DNA of 64,000 bases, from positions 1,899,289 to 1,963,288 of the forward strand of contig OY282446.1 in the NCBI GenBank assembly GCA_958295975.1. The letters are read 5' to 3'. The translations under genes were made by a program, and so were the position numbers. A model generated the notes under the pieces. It was given only the letters and a program-made list of their open reading frames with translations. It did not search any database and was not told the origin of the DNA. Source of the DNA: Tepidiformaceae bacterium. Lineage in GTDB: Bacteria > Chloroflexota > Dehalococcoidia > Tepidiformales > Tepidiformaceae. Each line of letters begins with the position of its first letter. The first letter of the stretch is position 1. Positions 36,121-45,545 of this stretch are shown here, piece by piece.

Positions 36121-37005
36121 TCAGGCGATCTCGTGCCCGGCGAGCGTCTCCAGCGCCTTCACGAGGGCGGAGTGGTCGAGGTCCTCCCAGCCGTGCGCGG
36201 CGCAGGCGTTCATCAGCTCCTGCGCGGCGGCCGCGTTCGGCAGGCTGACGCCCAGCGCGCGCGCCCCCTCGAGGGCGAGGCCGAGGTCCTTGCGGTGCAG
36301 GGCGATGCGGAAGCCGGGCTCGAAAGTCCGCTCGATCATGCGCGCGCCGTGCACCTCGAGGATGCGCGATCCGGCGAAGCCGCCCATGAGCGCCTCGCGC
36401 ACGCGCGCCGGATCGACGCCCGCTTTCGAGGCGAAGAGCAGGGCCTCGCCCACGGCCTCGATGGTGAGGGCCACGATGATCTGGTTCGCCACCTTGCAGG
36501 TCTGGCCCGCGCCCACCCCGCCCACCAGCGTGACGTTCGCGCCCATGAGGTCGAACAGGGGGCGCACGCGCTCGAAGGTCTCGCCCGCGCCGCCGGCCAT
36601 GATCGTGAGGCTGCCCGCCTTCGCGCCCACCTCGCCGCCGGAGACGGGCGCGTCCAGGTAGTCGCAGCCGCGTTCGGCGATGCGCGCCGCGAACTCCTTC
36701 GTGGCGATGGGCGAGATCGAGCTCATGTCCACCACCGTCGCGCCCGCGCGCAGGCCCTCGGCCACGCCGCCGGGGGCGAACAGCGCCTCCTCCACGTCGG
36801 GCGTGTCGGGGACCATGGTGATGACGACCTCGCCGCGCGCGGCGGCCTCCGCGCCCGTGGCGCACTCCACCGCGCCGCCCGCCAGCAGCTCCTGCGGCAG
36901 CGGCGAGACGTGGCGCACGACGGACAGCTCGTGCCCGGCGGCCTGCAGGTGTCCGGCCATGGGCCGCCCCATGATCCCCAGCCCGATGAAGGCGATGCGC
37001 GTCAT
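36121..37005 (-). CDS. garR: 2-hydroxy-3-oxopropionate (tartronate semialdehyde) reductase
   Basis: 294-residue beta-hydroxyacid dehydrogenase: IAFIGLGIMGRPMAGHLQAAG, DAPVSGGEVGAKAGSLTIM and catalytic Lys in GAGQTCKVANQIIV. It reduces tartronate semialdehyde to glycerate. Its ATG overlaps the stop of the hydroxypyruvate isomerase gene, the usual glyoxylate-utilisation pairing, which favours GarR/GlxR over 3-hydroxyisobutyrate dehydrogenase. Confidence 0.88.
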   Translation of the reverse strand: MTRIAFIGLGIMGRPMAGHLQAAGHELSVVRHVSPLPQELLAGGAVECATGAEAAARGEVVITMVPDTPDVEEALFAPGGVAEGLRAGATVVDMSSISPIATKEFAARIAERGCDYLDAPVSGGEVGAKAGSLTIMAGGAGETFERVRPLFDLMGANVTLVGGVGAGQTCKVANQIIVALTIEAVGEALLFASKAGVDPARVREALMGGFAGSRILEVHGARMIERTFEPGFRIALHRKDLGLALEGARALGVSLPNAAAAQELMNACAAHGWEDLDHSALVKALETLAGHEIA

Positions 37006-37790
37006 GCCGTGCCCTCCGCCAGCCGCTCGCGCCAGCCCAGCCCCTCGGCGGTCGTGGTCGCGGGCGCGTACTCGCAGCCCACCCAGCCCCCGTAGCCGAT
37101 GGCGTCCAGGTGGCGCAGGAAGAAGCCGTAGTTGATCTCGCCCGTGCCCGGCTCATGGCGGCCCGGGTTGTCCGCGATCTGGACGTGGCCGATGACGTCC
37201 AGATGCTCCTCCACCGTGCGCGCGAGGTCCCCTTCCATGATCTGCAGGTGGTAGGCGTCGTACTGGAGCCCCACCAGCTCCTCGCCGACCTCGGCGATGA
37301 GCGCGAGCGCCCCCGCGCTGGTGTTCACGAAGAAGCCGGGCATGTCGCGCGTGTTGATGGGCTCGATCAGCAGGCGCAGCCCGGCCTCGCGGAACGCCTC
37401 CCCGGCGTGGCGCAGGTTGGCCACGAGCGTGCGCCGCGCCTCCCCGGGGGGAAGGCCCGGCGGCGGAATGCCCGCGAGGCAGTTCGCGCGCGGACAGTCC
37501 AGCGCCCGCGCGTAGCGGATGGCGGCGGCCACGCCCGCGCGGAACTCGTCCGTGCGCCGCGGGTCGCAGGCGATGCCGCGCTCGCCTGCCGCCCAGTCGC
37601 CCGCGGGCAGGTTGATGAGCGCCTGCGTCAGCCCGTGTTCGCGCAGGCGCGCGGCCAGCTCCTCCGCCGGATGGTCGTAGGGAAAGGGATACTCGACCGC
37701 CTCGAAGCCGTGCGCCCGCGCCAGCGCGAAGCGCTCGGGGAAGGGCGCCTCCGTGAAGAGGAAGTTCAGGTTCGCCGCCAGCCGCGTCAT
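37002..37790 (-). CDS. hyi: Hydroxypyruvate isomerase
   Basis: 262-residue AP-endonuclease-2/xylose-isomerase-type TIM barrel: NLNFLFTEAPFPERFALARA, LINLPAGDWAAGERGIACDP, LLIEPINTRDMPGFFVNT (metal Glu) and LQYDAYHLQIMEGDLART, with HVQIADNPGRHEPGTGEINY. Interconverts hydroxypyruvate and tartronate semialdehyde. The TATCAT box at 37799-37804 lies 8 nt before the ATG. Operon hyi-garR. Confidence 0.9.
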   Translation of the reverse strand: MTRLAANLNFLFTEAPFPERFALARAHGFEAVEYPFPYDHPAEELAARLREHGLTQALINLPAGDWAAGERGIACDPRRTDEFRAGVAAAIRYARALDCPRANCLAGIPPPGLPPGEARRTLVANLRHAGEAFREAGLRLLIEPINTRDMPGFFVNTSAGALALIAEVGEELVGLQYDAYHLQIMEGDLARTVEEHLDVIGHVQIADNPGRHEPGTGEINYGFFLRHLDAIGYGGWVGCEYAPATTTAEGLGWRERLAEGTA

Positions 37791-37798
37791 GGCCGCGC

Positions 37799-37804
37799 AT
37801 GATA
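37799..37804 (-). promoter_or_regulatory. -10 box TATCAT, leaderless start of hyi
   Basis: Minus-strand TATCAT, 8 nt before the hyi ATG. Near the divergent TAGACT box (37836-37841) of the VOC gene. Confidence 0.5.
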
Positions 37805-37861
37805 CGGGGCCGCGGGCGCACGCGGCGGCATGGCGTAGACTGCGCCCCGAAGGAGCGCCCC

Positions 37862-38323
37862 ATGATCCGCCATGAGGACATCCACCACATCGCCTTCGTC
37901 GCCCCCGACCTGCAGCAGGGCATGGAAGAGGTCGGCGAGGTCTACGGCGTCGAATGGACCACGCCGCGCCACCTGGAGCTGCAGGTGCGGGACCATCGCG
38001 GCGTGCGCGCGCTCAACCTCTCCGTCGTCTACTCGCGCCAGGGCCCGCTCTTCCTGGAAGTGCTGCAGGCCGTGCCGGACTCCGTCTGGGCGGCGCAGCC
38101 GGGCTCGCGGCTCCACCACGTGGGCGTCCACGTCGACGACGTCGAGGCCGAGATCGAGCGGCTGGAGGGGCTGGGGCAGGCGCTGGAGGCCGCGGGCGTC
38201 GGCCCCGACGGGCGCTCTGGCGGCTGGGCCTACCTGCAAGGCCCGCTGGCCCTGCGCGTCGAGATCATGGACATCAGCGGCCGCGAGGGCACCGCCCGCT
38301 GGGCGAGCGGCGAAATCGCCTAG
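37862..38323 (+). CDS. VOC-family protein
   Basis: 153 residues with [26 protein letters not shown] and a second module [19 protein letters not shown], ending [14 protein letters not shown]. His7/His8 and the C-terminal Glu may bind a metal. It resembles glyoxalase-like/methylmalonyl-CoA epimerase-type proteins; the substrate is unknown. ATG 37862 has AAGGAG 6 nt upstream and a TAGACT box at 37836-37841. Convergent with the giant stalk protein; the two stops overlap. Confidence 0.8.
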   Translation: MIRHEDIHHIAFVAPDLQQGMEEVGEVYGVEWTTPRHLELQVRDHRGVRALNLSVVYSRQGPLFLEVLQAVPDSVWAAQPGSRLHHVGVHVDDVEAEIERLEGLGQALEAAGVGPDGRSGGWAYLQGPLALRVEIMDISGREGTARWASGEIA

Positions 38324-41196
38324 CGCCGCGTTCGGCGCGCGAGCGCGCGGACCTGATGGAGCGCGAAGGCGGTGACGCCCGCGCCCACCTGGAACGACAG
38401 CATCGACAGCGCGATCGTCATCACGAGGTCGTCCCCGCCCCCGGCGTCGTAGACGTAGAGCACGGGCTGCCGCGCCCGTGGCGGGCTGGTCGCGGCTGCT
38501 GGCGTCGCGGCTGGCGCGGGCTCCGCGCTGGCGGGCACGAGGCGCGCATACGGCGTCGCGGCTGGCGTGGGCGGCGCGGGCGGTTCGATCGCCGTCGGGC
38601 TGGCCTCCGGCGTTGGGGTCGGGGGCGACGTGGGCGCCGGAGTGGGCACGGGTTCGGGTTCGGGCGTAGCGGTTGGCGACGGCGACGCGTCCGGCGTGGG
38701 CGTCGGCGTGGGAGTGGGGGCTGGTTCAGGCGTCGGGGTGGGAGCGGGATCAGGCGTTGGAGTGGGCGTCGGAGCGGGCGTCGGAGTGGGCGTCGGAGTG
38801 GGCGTTGGAGTGGGCGTCGGAGTCGGAGACATGGGCGGCGCGGGCGTGGGCGTGCCTTCCTCCTCGGCATCGCGCGTCACCGGATCCTGGAAATCCCGCG
38901 AGATCGGACCTTGTGGTCCGGGCGTTGGAACTGCCGTCGGGGTTGGCGCGGGCGTGTCTTCCCGCCCAGGATCGGGGTCTTGGGGATCCTGCGTGATTGG
39001 GTTCCGTGTGTCTGGCGTGGGAGTTGGAGTTGGCGTCGTGGGGTCAGGAGTAGGAGTGGGCGTAGGCGTGGGAGTAGGCGTAGGCGTAGGCGTAGGCGTA
39101 GGCGTAGGCGTAGGGGTAGGCGTAGGCGTGGGAGTAGGAGTAGGCGTAGGGGTAGGCGTAGGCGTGGGGGTAGGAGAAGGCGTAGCGGTGGGGGCAGGAG
39201 TCGGCGTGGGCGCTGGAAGCGGTGGGTTGATGACGAGCGTGACGGCGCGCCAGTCCCGCGCCGCCGTCTCCTCAATGTCGAAGGCGGCGGCGCCGCTCGC
39301 GCCCGCGCCGGGAAGGATGCCGTCGGCGGCGCCCGCGCTCACGCCGGTGCCGCCGCGGGACATGAGCGCGAAACGGCTGGCCTGGCCGGCGGGGCCGGTG
39401 GCCGTGCGGTCGCCATCGGCCACCGCGTAGACGCGCAGGATGCGCGCGTCCGCCGCCGTCGTAGTGACGGACGGCGCGGACAGCTCGTTGCTCTTCCCGG
39501 TGGCGGACGCGGATGCGCCGATGGGCGTGTTCGCATCGGTGTCCCGGTAGCGGAGGATGGCGGCGACCGCCTCCCCCGGTCCGCCGTCCCAGGTGAAGGT
39601 TTGCCCGGCTGGCTCGGCGTCTCCGGCGATGCGGTGCCAGATGCCGAGCGTGGTCGCGTTCGCATCGGTCGCGCCGTGGTCGATCATGTCCCAGCCCGCC
39701 GGCGTGGAGAGGTCGCGCGGGTCCGAGGACGCCAGCCTGGCAGCCCTGACGGCCACGACGGCGATGAGCAGATCGCCCGTCTCGCCCGGCGGCACATCGA
39801 TGGTGATCTCCGAAGCGCCTTGACTCGTCGCCTTGACCGCAATGCGCGCGGCGACGAAATCGGGCCCGGGCCCGTCTGCTGGCGTGGGGGTAGGCGTAGG
39901 CGATGGCGTAGGCGATGGCGTAGGCGATGGCGATGGCGTAGGGGTAGGCGTAGGCGATGGCGATGGCGTAGGCGTAGGCGTAGGCGTAGGCGATGGCGTA
40001 GGCGATGGCGTAGGCGATGGCGATGGCGTAGGCGTAGGCGATGGCGATGGCGTAGGGGTAGGCGTAGGCGATGGCGTGGGGGTGGGCGTGGGCGTGGGCG
40101 TGGGAGTAGGCGTGGGCGTGGGCGTGGGCGTAGGCGTAGGCGATGGCGTAGGCGTAGGCGTAGGCGATGGCGTAGGCGATGGCGATGGCGTAGGCGTAGG
40201 CGTAGGCGTAGGCGATGGCGTAGGCGATGGCGATGGCGTAGGCGTAGGCGATGGCGATGGCGATGGCGTAGGCGATGGCGATGGCGTAGGCGTAGGCGAT
40301 GGCGTAGGCGATGGCGATGGCGTAGGCGATGGCGTAGGCGTAGGCGATGGCGATGGCGTGGTGGTAGGCGTAGGCGAGGGCGTAGGGGTGGGCGATGGCG
40401 ATGGCGATGGCGTTGGCGATGGCGTAGGGGTGGGCGTGGGGGCTGGCGCGGGATTGAGGGCGATCGTGACCGCGCGCCAGTGCCGCCGCACGATGTCGAT
40501 GGAGGCCGTGCCGCTCGCACCCGCGCTGGCGAGGACGCCGTCCGCGAGCAGCGCGCCCACGCCCGTGGAGCCGCCGCTGTCCAGCTGGAAGCGCCCGGTC
40601 GAGCCCGTCGGGTACGTGGTGGATTCGTCGAAGCCGCTGCCGTCCACGACGTAGATGCGCAGGACGCGCGCGTTCGCCGCCGTCGTGTCGACCGATGGCG
40701 CGATCGACTGCTTGCTCCTGTCGGTGGCGGTGTTGGCGGGACCGATGGGGCTGGCCGGATCGACGCCGCGGTAGCGGACGATGGCCGCCGCGGCCTCCTC
40801 CTTGCCCGACCAGGTGAAGGCAAGGCTGGCCGCTTCGCTCCCGTCCGCGAGCCGGTACCAGAGGCCGAGCGTGGCCTTGTCGCTGGCCGCCGTGCCGCTG
40901 GCGGCGATGGGCGTCCAGCCGGCGGGCGCGACGATCGTGCGGTCGCCGTCGGTGGCGACGATGGCGATGAGCAGGTCGCCCGCCTGCCCCGCCGGTACGG
41001 CGACGGCGATGGTCTGCGGGTTGCCGCTCCCGACTTTCAGCGCCGTTTCGCCGCCGATCCAGGCGGGCGCGTTGCCGGTCGCGTACGCGAAGGGCGGGGC
41101 CTGCGGCTGGCGTGTGACGACGGCGAAGAGGACGAACGCCAGCGTGAGCGGCGAGGTGGCGGCGACGACGCGAAGGACCGCGCGCTCAACGGGCAT
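38320..41196 (-). CDS. Giant surface protein with two homologous domains on Thr/Ser-Pro stalks
   Basis: 958 residues. An N-terminal hydrophobic signal ([11 protein letters not shown]) is followed by domain 1 (about 35-250), a (TP/SP)n stalk (about 251-437), domain 2 (about 440-660), a second stalk (660-727), a charged spacer with [13 protein letters not shown], a third stalk, and a C-terminal hydrophobic segment ([22 protein letters not shown]) with basic tail RALARRTRR. The two domains share GDLLIAIVA, WGxIASG-type and [24 protein letters not shown] motifs, so they arose by duplication. Probably exported and membrane-anchored; no enzymatic signature. Confidence 0.75.
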   Translation of the reverse strand: MPVERAVLRVVAATSPLTLAFVLFAVVTRQPQAPPFAYATGNAPAWIGGETALKVGSGNPQTIAVAVPAGQAGDLLIAIVATDGDRTIVAPAGWTPIAASGTAASDKATLGLWYRLADGSEAASLAFTWSGKEEAAAAIVRYRGVDPASPIGPANTATDRSKQSIAPSVDTTAANARVLRIYVVDGSGFDESTTYPTGSTGRFQLDSGGSTGVGALLADGVLASAGASGTASIDIVRRHWRAVTIALNPAPAPTPTPTPSPTPSPSPSPTPTPSPTPTTTPSPSPTPTPSPTPSPSPTPSPTPTPSPSPTPSPSPSPTPTPSPSPTPSPTPTPTPTPSPSPTPSPTPTPTPSPTPTPTPTPTPTPTPTPTPTPTPSPTPTPTPSPSPTPTPSPSPTPSPTPSPTPTPTPTPSPSPTPTPTPSPSPTPSPTPSPTPTPTPADGPGPDFVAARIAVKATSQGASEITIDVPPGETGDLLIAVVAVRAARLASSDPRDLSTPAGWDMIDHGATDANATTLGIWHRIAGDAEPAGQTFTWDGGPGEAVAAILRYRDTDANTPIGASASATGKSNELSAPSVTTTAADARILRVYAVADGDRTATGPAGQASRFALMSRGGTGVSAGAADGILPGAGASGAAAFDIEETAARDWRAVTLVINPPLPAPTPTPAPTATPSPTPTPTPTPTPTPTPTPTPTPTPTPTPTPTPTPTPTPTPTPTPDPTTPTPTPTPDTRNPITQDPQDPDPGREDTPAPTPTAVPTPGPQGPISRDFQDPVTRDAEEEGTPTPAPPMSPTPTPTPTPTPTPTPTPAPTPTPTPDPAPTPTPEPAPTPTPTPTPDASPSPTATPEPEPVPTPAPTSPPTPTPEASPTAIEPPAPPTPAATPYARLVPASAEPAPAATPAAATSPPRARQPVLYVYDAGGGDDLVMTIALSMLSFQVGAGVTAFALHQVRALARRTRR
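38600..38835 (-). repeat. Thr/Pro stalk repeat 3
   Basis: Low-complexity hexamer-type repeats (gtgggcgtcggagtgggcgt on the plus strand) encoding TPTPTP with Ala/Glu variants in the surface protein. Confidence 0.9.
39015..39215 (-). repeat. Thr/Pro stalk repeat 2
   Basis: Nearly pure ggcgta repeats on the plus strand (ggcgtaggcgtaggcgtagg), encoding uninterrupted (TP)n. Confidence 0.92.
39885..40445 (-). repeat. Thr/Ser-Pro stalk repeat 1
   Basis: About 560 bp of interspersed ggcgta and ggcgat hexamers encoding TP and SP dipeptides. The pattern of TP versus SP units is irregular, as expected from slippage and unequal exchange. Confidence 0.93.
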
Positions 41197-41208
41197 GGCG
41201 GGGCGGGC

Positions 41209-41283
41209 TGGTACCCCCGGCAGGAGTCGAACCTGCGCACATGGTTTAGGAAACCACTGCTCTGTCCACTGAGCTACGGGGGC
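41209..41283 (-). tRNA. tRNA-Arg (anticodon CCT)
   Basis: Minus-strand cloverleaf: GCCCCCG acceptor, D arm GCTCAGTGGACAGAGC, anticodon loop TTCCTAA in TGGTTTCCTAAACCA, T arm GCAGGTTCGACTCCTGC and an encoded ACCA end. The acceptor has a G-U first pair. It sits between the giant surface protein and the OppC-like permease. Confidence 0.93.
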
Positions 41284-41349
41284 GGGGGCTGGTCATATGG
41301 GAACCCGCTTTCGGCGAAGCGTCCACCGTGGCGCGTCCGCGCGCGCAGC

Positions 41350-42321
41350 CTACACGCCGCGCAGGCGCGGATCGAGCACGTCGCGCAGGGCGTCGCCGAA
41401 GACGTTGAAGGCCAGCACCGTGATCGTGATCGCGCTCCCGCCGACGGCCACGAGGATCGGCTTCGACTCGAAGAACTGGCGGCCATTGTTCACCATCGCG
41501 CCCCAGCTGGGGCCGGGCGGCGCCAGCCCGAGGAAGGCGAGCGTCGATTCCGCGAGGATGGCCCCGCCGATCGTGGTCGAGAAGATGATGATGATCGGCG
41601 CGAACACGTTGGGCAGCACGTGCCGGAAGATGATGCGCGGCGGCTGCGCGCCGACCACGCGCGCGGCCTCCACGTACACGTCGTTGCGCGCCGCCAGCGT
41701 GGCCGAGCGCACGACGCGCGAGACGCTGAAGATGTTGAGGAATGAGAGCGCTATGATCGTGCGTGGGAGTGATGGCTCGCCGGTTTGCAACAGCAGCAGG
41801 AGAAAGAGAAGCGGCGGGAAGGCGATGAAGGAGTCGACCAGCCGCTGCACGGTCAGGTCGGCGACTCCGCCGAAATAGCCGGAGACGACGCCGAGGATGG
41901 CGCCGAAGATGGTGGCGATGGCCGCCGCCCCGAAGCCGAGCAGCATGGAGCGGCGCGCGCCGTGGAGCACGCGCGTGAGCAGGTCGCGGCCCCGTTCGTC
42001 CGTGCCCAGCAGATGGTCCCAGGACGGGTTGGCGAGGTCCAGCAGGGGGATCTGGGTCCAGTCGTCGGGGTTGTCGGAGTTGATGTCGTAGGTCGGGTTG
42101 TTGATCCGGATGGGTTCATCCTTGCCATAGGGAGCGATCCAGGGGCCGATGATGCCCAGCACGAGGATGATGAAGGCGATCACGAAGGAGACGCCGCCCA
42201 CCTTCTTCTGCGCGAAGAAGCGCCCGAAGGCCCGCAGGGCCCGAATCGGGCGCGACGGCTCGTTGGGCGGGGCGAACCCGGCGGCCATGTCCGGGGCCGC
42301 TTGCGCGGAAAGGCCGCTCAT
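41350..42321 (-). CDS. Peptide/nickel-type ABC transporter permease (DppC/OppC)
   Basis: 323 residues. A cytoplasmic N-terminus leads to a TM segment (FVIAFIILVLGIIGPWIAP), HLLGTDERGRDLLTRVLHGARRS (the OppC-C signature) and the EAA loop EAARVVGAQPPRIIFRHVLPN with more membrane segments. The ATG 42321 overlaps the upstream permease stop. It forms the transporter with the preceding DppB-like permease and binding protein; no ATPase genes (dppD/F) lie in the window, so a shared ATPase elsewhere is needed. Confidence 0.9.
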   Translation of the reverse strand: MSGLSAQAAPDMAAGFAPPNEPSRPIRALRAFGRFFAQKKVGGVSFVIAFIILVLGIIGPWIAPYGKDEPIRINNPTYDINSDNPDDWTQIPLLDLANPSWDHLLGTDERGRDLLTRVLHGARRSMLLGFGAAAIATIFGAILGVVSGYFGGVADLTVQRLVDSFIAFPPLLFLLLLLQTGEPSLPRTIIALSFLNIFSVSRVVRSATLAARNDVYVEAARVVGAQPPRIIFRHVLPNVFAPIIIIFSTTIGGAILAESTLAFLGLAPPGPSWGAMVNNGRQFFESKPILVAVGGSAITITVLAFNVFGDALRDVLDPRLRGV

Positions 42322-43307
42322 GCGTCCGCCCCCGAAACCGTGACGCGCGGATCGATGAGGAAGTAGCTCAGATCCACCAGCAGGTTCACGAAGACGACCG
42401 CCCCCACCAGCAGCAGCGTGAACGTCTGCGTGACGGGGATGTCGCGGATGCGGATGGCGACCAGAATCTCGTTCCCCATGCCGGGGATGGCGAACATCGA
42501 CTCCAGCACGACGTTGCCCGCCACCAGCGCCGCGATCAGGAAGCCGAGGATCGTCACGACGGGGATGAGGGCGTTCCGCAGGACGTGGCGGGCGATGACG
42601 ACCGATCCCGCCAGCCCTTTCGCCCGCGCCGTGCGCACGTAGTCCTGCCGCAGCACCTCGAGCATCCCCGACCGCAGGAAGCGCATCAGGATCGCCCCCA
42701 CGGCCAGCCCCCCGGCGAGCGCGGGCACGATGAAGAGCTGGAAGCTCGGCCAGGGATCCTCCCAGAACAGGGATTGCGAGGTTACGCCGATGGTGAGGAC
42801 GCCGTGCTTGACCGCGTAGGCCGAGGCGATCGCCGCCGTGAGGAAGGCCGGCGCCGCCAGGAAGAAGATGGCGAAGGTGCGCAGCCCGGCGTCGAGGAAG
42901 CCGTCCGGACGCACGGCGGAGAGCGTCCCCACCGGCAGGGCGAGCAGCACGGCGATGATGAGCGACATGACGCCCAGCTGGAGCGTGTAGGGCAGGGAGT
43001 CGGCGGCCACGCTGAAGGCCGGGCGGTTGTACTGGAACGAATCCTGGGAACGACCGCGCAGAATGTCCCACCAGAAGCGGGCGTACTGCTCATAGAGGGC
43101 CTTGTCCGTGCCCAGACGGGCGCGCGCCAAGGCCAGCTGCTCCTCGCGCTGCTCCTCCGTGCGCGCCGCCATGGCGAAAAACTGGTTGGCCAGCTGCCGT
43201 TCGGCGTAGTCGCCCGGCAGGACGCGCAGCACGAAGAAGACGAAGGTCAGCACGATCCAGATCGTGACCAGCGCCAGCAGGAAGCGACGGATGACGTACT
43301 CGGTCAT
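42318..43307 (-). CDS. Peptide/nickel-type ABC transporter permease (DppB/OppB)
   Basis: 329 residues. The N-terminal TM MTEYVIRRFLLALVTIWIVL is typical for DppB, followed by a large periplasmic-side region (about residues 40-95), PYTLQLGVMSLIIAVLLALP and the EAA loop YVRTARAKGLAGSVVIARHVLRNALIP. Second gene after the solute-binding protein, with a 95-nt gap, and overlaps dppC-like by 4 nt. Confidence 0.9.
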   Translation of the reverse strand: MTEYVIRRFLLALVTIWIVLTFVFFVLRVLPGDYAERQLANQFFAMAARTEEQREEQLALARARLGTDKALYEQYARFWWDILRGRSQDSFQYNRPAFSVAADSLPYTLQLGVMSLIIAVLLALPVGTLSAVRPDGFLDAGLRTFAIFFLAAPAFLTAAIASAYAVKHGVLTIGVTSQSLFWEDPWPSFQLFIVPALAGGLAVGAILMRFLRSGMLEVLRQDYVRTARAKGLAGSVVIARHVLRNALIPVVTILGFLIAALVAGNVVLESMFAIPGMGNEILVAIRIRDIPVTQTFTLLLVGAVVFVNLLVDLSYFLIDPRVTVSGADA

Positions 43308-43402
43308 GGACGACCGTCACCGTTCCGGTTCGGGATGGGCGCACCGCCCCCGCGTCCCCCGGCGATGGCGCGGGGAGACGCGGGGGGCGGGCGCCCTCGG
43401 GG

Positions 43403-45265
43403 TCAGGCGGGGCGCTGTTTCCCCTGGAAGGTGGGATGGGTCTGGTCGATCCAGAGCTCCTGGCTGATGGTCGTGCCGTAGGTGATGAAGAACGGCCCCT
43501 TGCGGCGCAGGTAGGGCCACTTCACCCAGCTGGTGAGGCCGCACACCATCTGCAGATGCCCTGCCCCCGCGTCCGTGAGGGCGAAGCGCTGGGCGTCCTT
43601 GACGATCTCCTGCGCCCGCTCGTTGTCGAACTCGGCGAACATGTCCTCGATGTACGCCTCCATGGTCGGGGTCGTGTACTTCCAGAAGTTGATGGTGCCG
43701 CGCCCGCCGTCCTCGGGGTGGGCCGAGTAAACCTGCGCGAAGCGGGTGCGCGGGTCGGGGCTGTTCCACTGATCCCAGCCGCCGAGGTACCCCACCGAGG
43801 CCTGCCCGGAGTTGTTGTACTCCAGCAGCGAGGTGACGGGGATGGCCTGCGCGGTCCACTTCTCCGTGCCCAGGTTCGCGTTCAGCATCGCCGGGAACCA
43901 CTCCAGCAGGGGCACGTACTGGGGAAAGTCCACGGTGGTCACGCGGAAGTCGACGTCTTCGTGGCTTTCCGCGTCGGCCTGCTCCCAGAGGGCGCGGGCG
44001 TCGGCGATGTCCTCGTCCTTGGGCTGGCGGTAGCCCGGCGCCTGCGAGAGCTCCTCCTGCGAAAGCGCCCACGCCGTGAAGGGCCAGTTGACCGCCGGGT
44101 TCGGGCGGCCCAAGCCCCCGAAGTGCTGCTCCGCCACCAACGCGCGGTCGGTGGCGAGGAACATGGCCGTGCGGATGCGCTCGTCGGAGAGCGCGCGGTT
44201 GGTCGTGTAGTTGTAGGCGAACTCGAGGTTGTTGTTCGGGTCGCCGATGCGGAAGGACTCCACGTCAGGGTTGTTGGACGCGATCTCCTCCATCACCACA
44301 CGGTCGCGCGAGGCCAGCTCGTCGATCTGCTTCTGCTCGAAGGCGAGCCGCTGCGGGTTGATGTCGCCGCCGAGGTTGACGAAGAACAGCTCGTCCACCA
44401 TCCCCGGGATGGTGCCGTCGCGGCGCAGGAAGTAGTCGTCGTTGCGCACGCCGTGGGCGCGATCCTGCAGCTCAAACTCGTCGAAGATGAACGGCCCCGT
44501 GCCCAGCACGTTGTCGGCGTTGAAGATGCCGAACTCGTTGTCGTCCTCCAGCTTCTCGCCGATGTCGGGGTAGAGGATCGAGTTGAACTCGTCCGTCATG
44601 TCGCCGAGCCACGTCACCTGCGGCGAGCTCATGGTCACGGTGAAGTTGGTGTCATCGACGTAATCGATGCTCTCGATGTTCTTGTAGATGAGCGGGTGGC
44701 GGAAGAACGTGGTGTCCTCGGTGCCGTCCGCGCGCGTGCTCGTGCGCTGGCGCTCGATGTTCCAGCGGATGTCGTCCATGGTCACGGCGCGCCCGTCGGC
44801 GGGCGGCTTGTTGTGGTAGTTCACGTCGTCGCGGATGGTGAAGGCGTAGGTCAGCTGGTCCGGCTGCTCCGGCAGCCCGCGCGCGATCTCGCCCGAGATC
44901 ACGAAGTTGTCCATGTCCGTGAACTTGAGCAGGTTGTTGTAGGCGTTGCCCGCCGTGTAGGCGATGCCCCGGTACAGCTCGCGGTGCAGGTCCAGCGTGG
45001 TGCCGCTGATGCCCGTGTACTGGCTGAAGAAGCTCCCGTCCGTCGCGCCCATCATGGCCGCCTCGGTGGGGGCGGCGGTGGCCGTCGCGGCCTGCGTGGC
45101 GGCCTCCGTCGGGGGGGGGGCGGCCGTGGGCGTGTCGTCATCGTCGTCGTCGCCGCAGCCCACGGCCACGAGCGCGCCAGCGCCGGCGGCGCCCGCCGCC
45201 GACGCCTTCAGGACCGCCCGCCGGCTGAGCCGCCGCCGGGTCCAGTAGTTTTCGCGCATGTGCAT
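43403..45265 (-). CDS. Peptide/nickel-type ABC transporter substrate-binding lipoprotein
   Basis: 620-residue SBP_bac_5 protein. A Tat-like SRRAVLK motif followed by lipobox LVAVGC (Cys37), then an acidic DDDDDD/PPPTEAATQAAT linker to about residue 70. The mature domain has a GRAVTMDDIRWNIERQ and FAYNYTTNRALSDERIRTAM cluster-C pattern. It binds peptides or other substrates outside the membrane. The first Met is MHM (ATG 45265); ATG 45259 is also possible. It heads the operon with two permease genes. Confidence 0.9.
   Translation of the reverse strand: MHMRENYWTRRRLSRRAVLKASAAGAAGAGALVAVGCGDDDDDDTPTAAPPPTEAATQAATATAAPTEAAMMGATDGSFFSQYTGISGTTLDLHRELYRGIAYTAGNAYNNLLKFTDMDNFVISGEIARGLPEQPDQLTYAFTIRDDVNYHNKPPADGRAVTMDDIRWNIERQRTSTRADGTEDTTFFRHPLIYKNIESIDYVDDTNFTVTMSSPQVTWLGDMTDEFNSILYPDIGEKLEDDNEFGIFNADNVLGTGPFIFDEFELQDRAHGVRNDDYFLRRDGTIPGMVDELFFVNLGGDINPQRLAFEQKQIDELASRDRVVMEEIASNNPDVESFRIGDPNNNLEFAYNYTTNRALSDERIRTAMFLATDRALVAEQHFGGLGRPNPAVNWPFTAWALSQEELSQAPGYRQPKDEDIADARALWEQADAESHEDVDFRVTTVDFPQYVPLLEWFPAMLNANLGTEKWTAQAIPVTSLLEYNNSGQASVGYLGGWDQWNSPDPRTRFAQVYSAHPEDGGRGTINFWKYTTPTMEAYIEDMFAEFDNERAQEIVKDAQRFALTDAGAGHLQMVCGLTSWVKWPYLRRKGPFFITYGTTISQELWIDQTHPTFQGKQRPA
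45111..45120. repeat. G10 homopolymer in the binding-protein linker
   Basis: Ten consecutive G on the plus strand (C10 in the coding strand), encoding part of PPPT at residues about 49-52. It lies just after the lipobox; any change in length would truncate the mature protein. Confidence 0.9.
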
Positions 45266-45351
45266 CCCTCCGTCGCGCAGCGCTGCTGCGGTCGGCGGGA
45301 GTCTACGGAAGGCGTGATCGGCCAGTCAACAAGGGGGGCGCGCAAAAAAGA

Positions 45352-45543
45352 CTAGGCGTCGTGCGTGAGGCCCTGGATGGGCTCGCGCACCTCGCTCCGG
45401 CGGAACTGCTCGACGATGCGCCCGTCCTTCATCAGGCGGATGACGGGCACGCCGTCCTCGTCCACGGTGTCGATGCGCGCGTCCGCCTCGACCACCAGCT
45501 CGCGCCCGTCGGCGAGCGTCACCTTCATGGCCAGCAGGCCCAT
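45352..45543 (-). CDS. Small beta-rich protein of unknown function
   Basis: 63 residues: KVTLADGRELVVEADARIDTV, then IRLMKDGRIVEQFRRSEVRE. Alternating hydrophobic residues suggest a small beta barrel/sheet. ATG 45543 lies 2 nt from the cupin stop, implying co-translation with that gene. No family recognised. Confidence 0.65.
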   Translation of the reverse strand: MGLLAMKVTLADGRELVVEADARIDTVDEDGVPVIRLMKDGRIVEQFRRSEVREPIQGLTHDA

Positions 45544-45545
45544 CG

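Noticed and set aside
39015-40445. Long tandem repeats as possible origin iterons or CRISPR
   Set aside because: Hexamer units encode the TP/SP stalk of one long open frame; no spacers or DnaA-type boxes.
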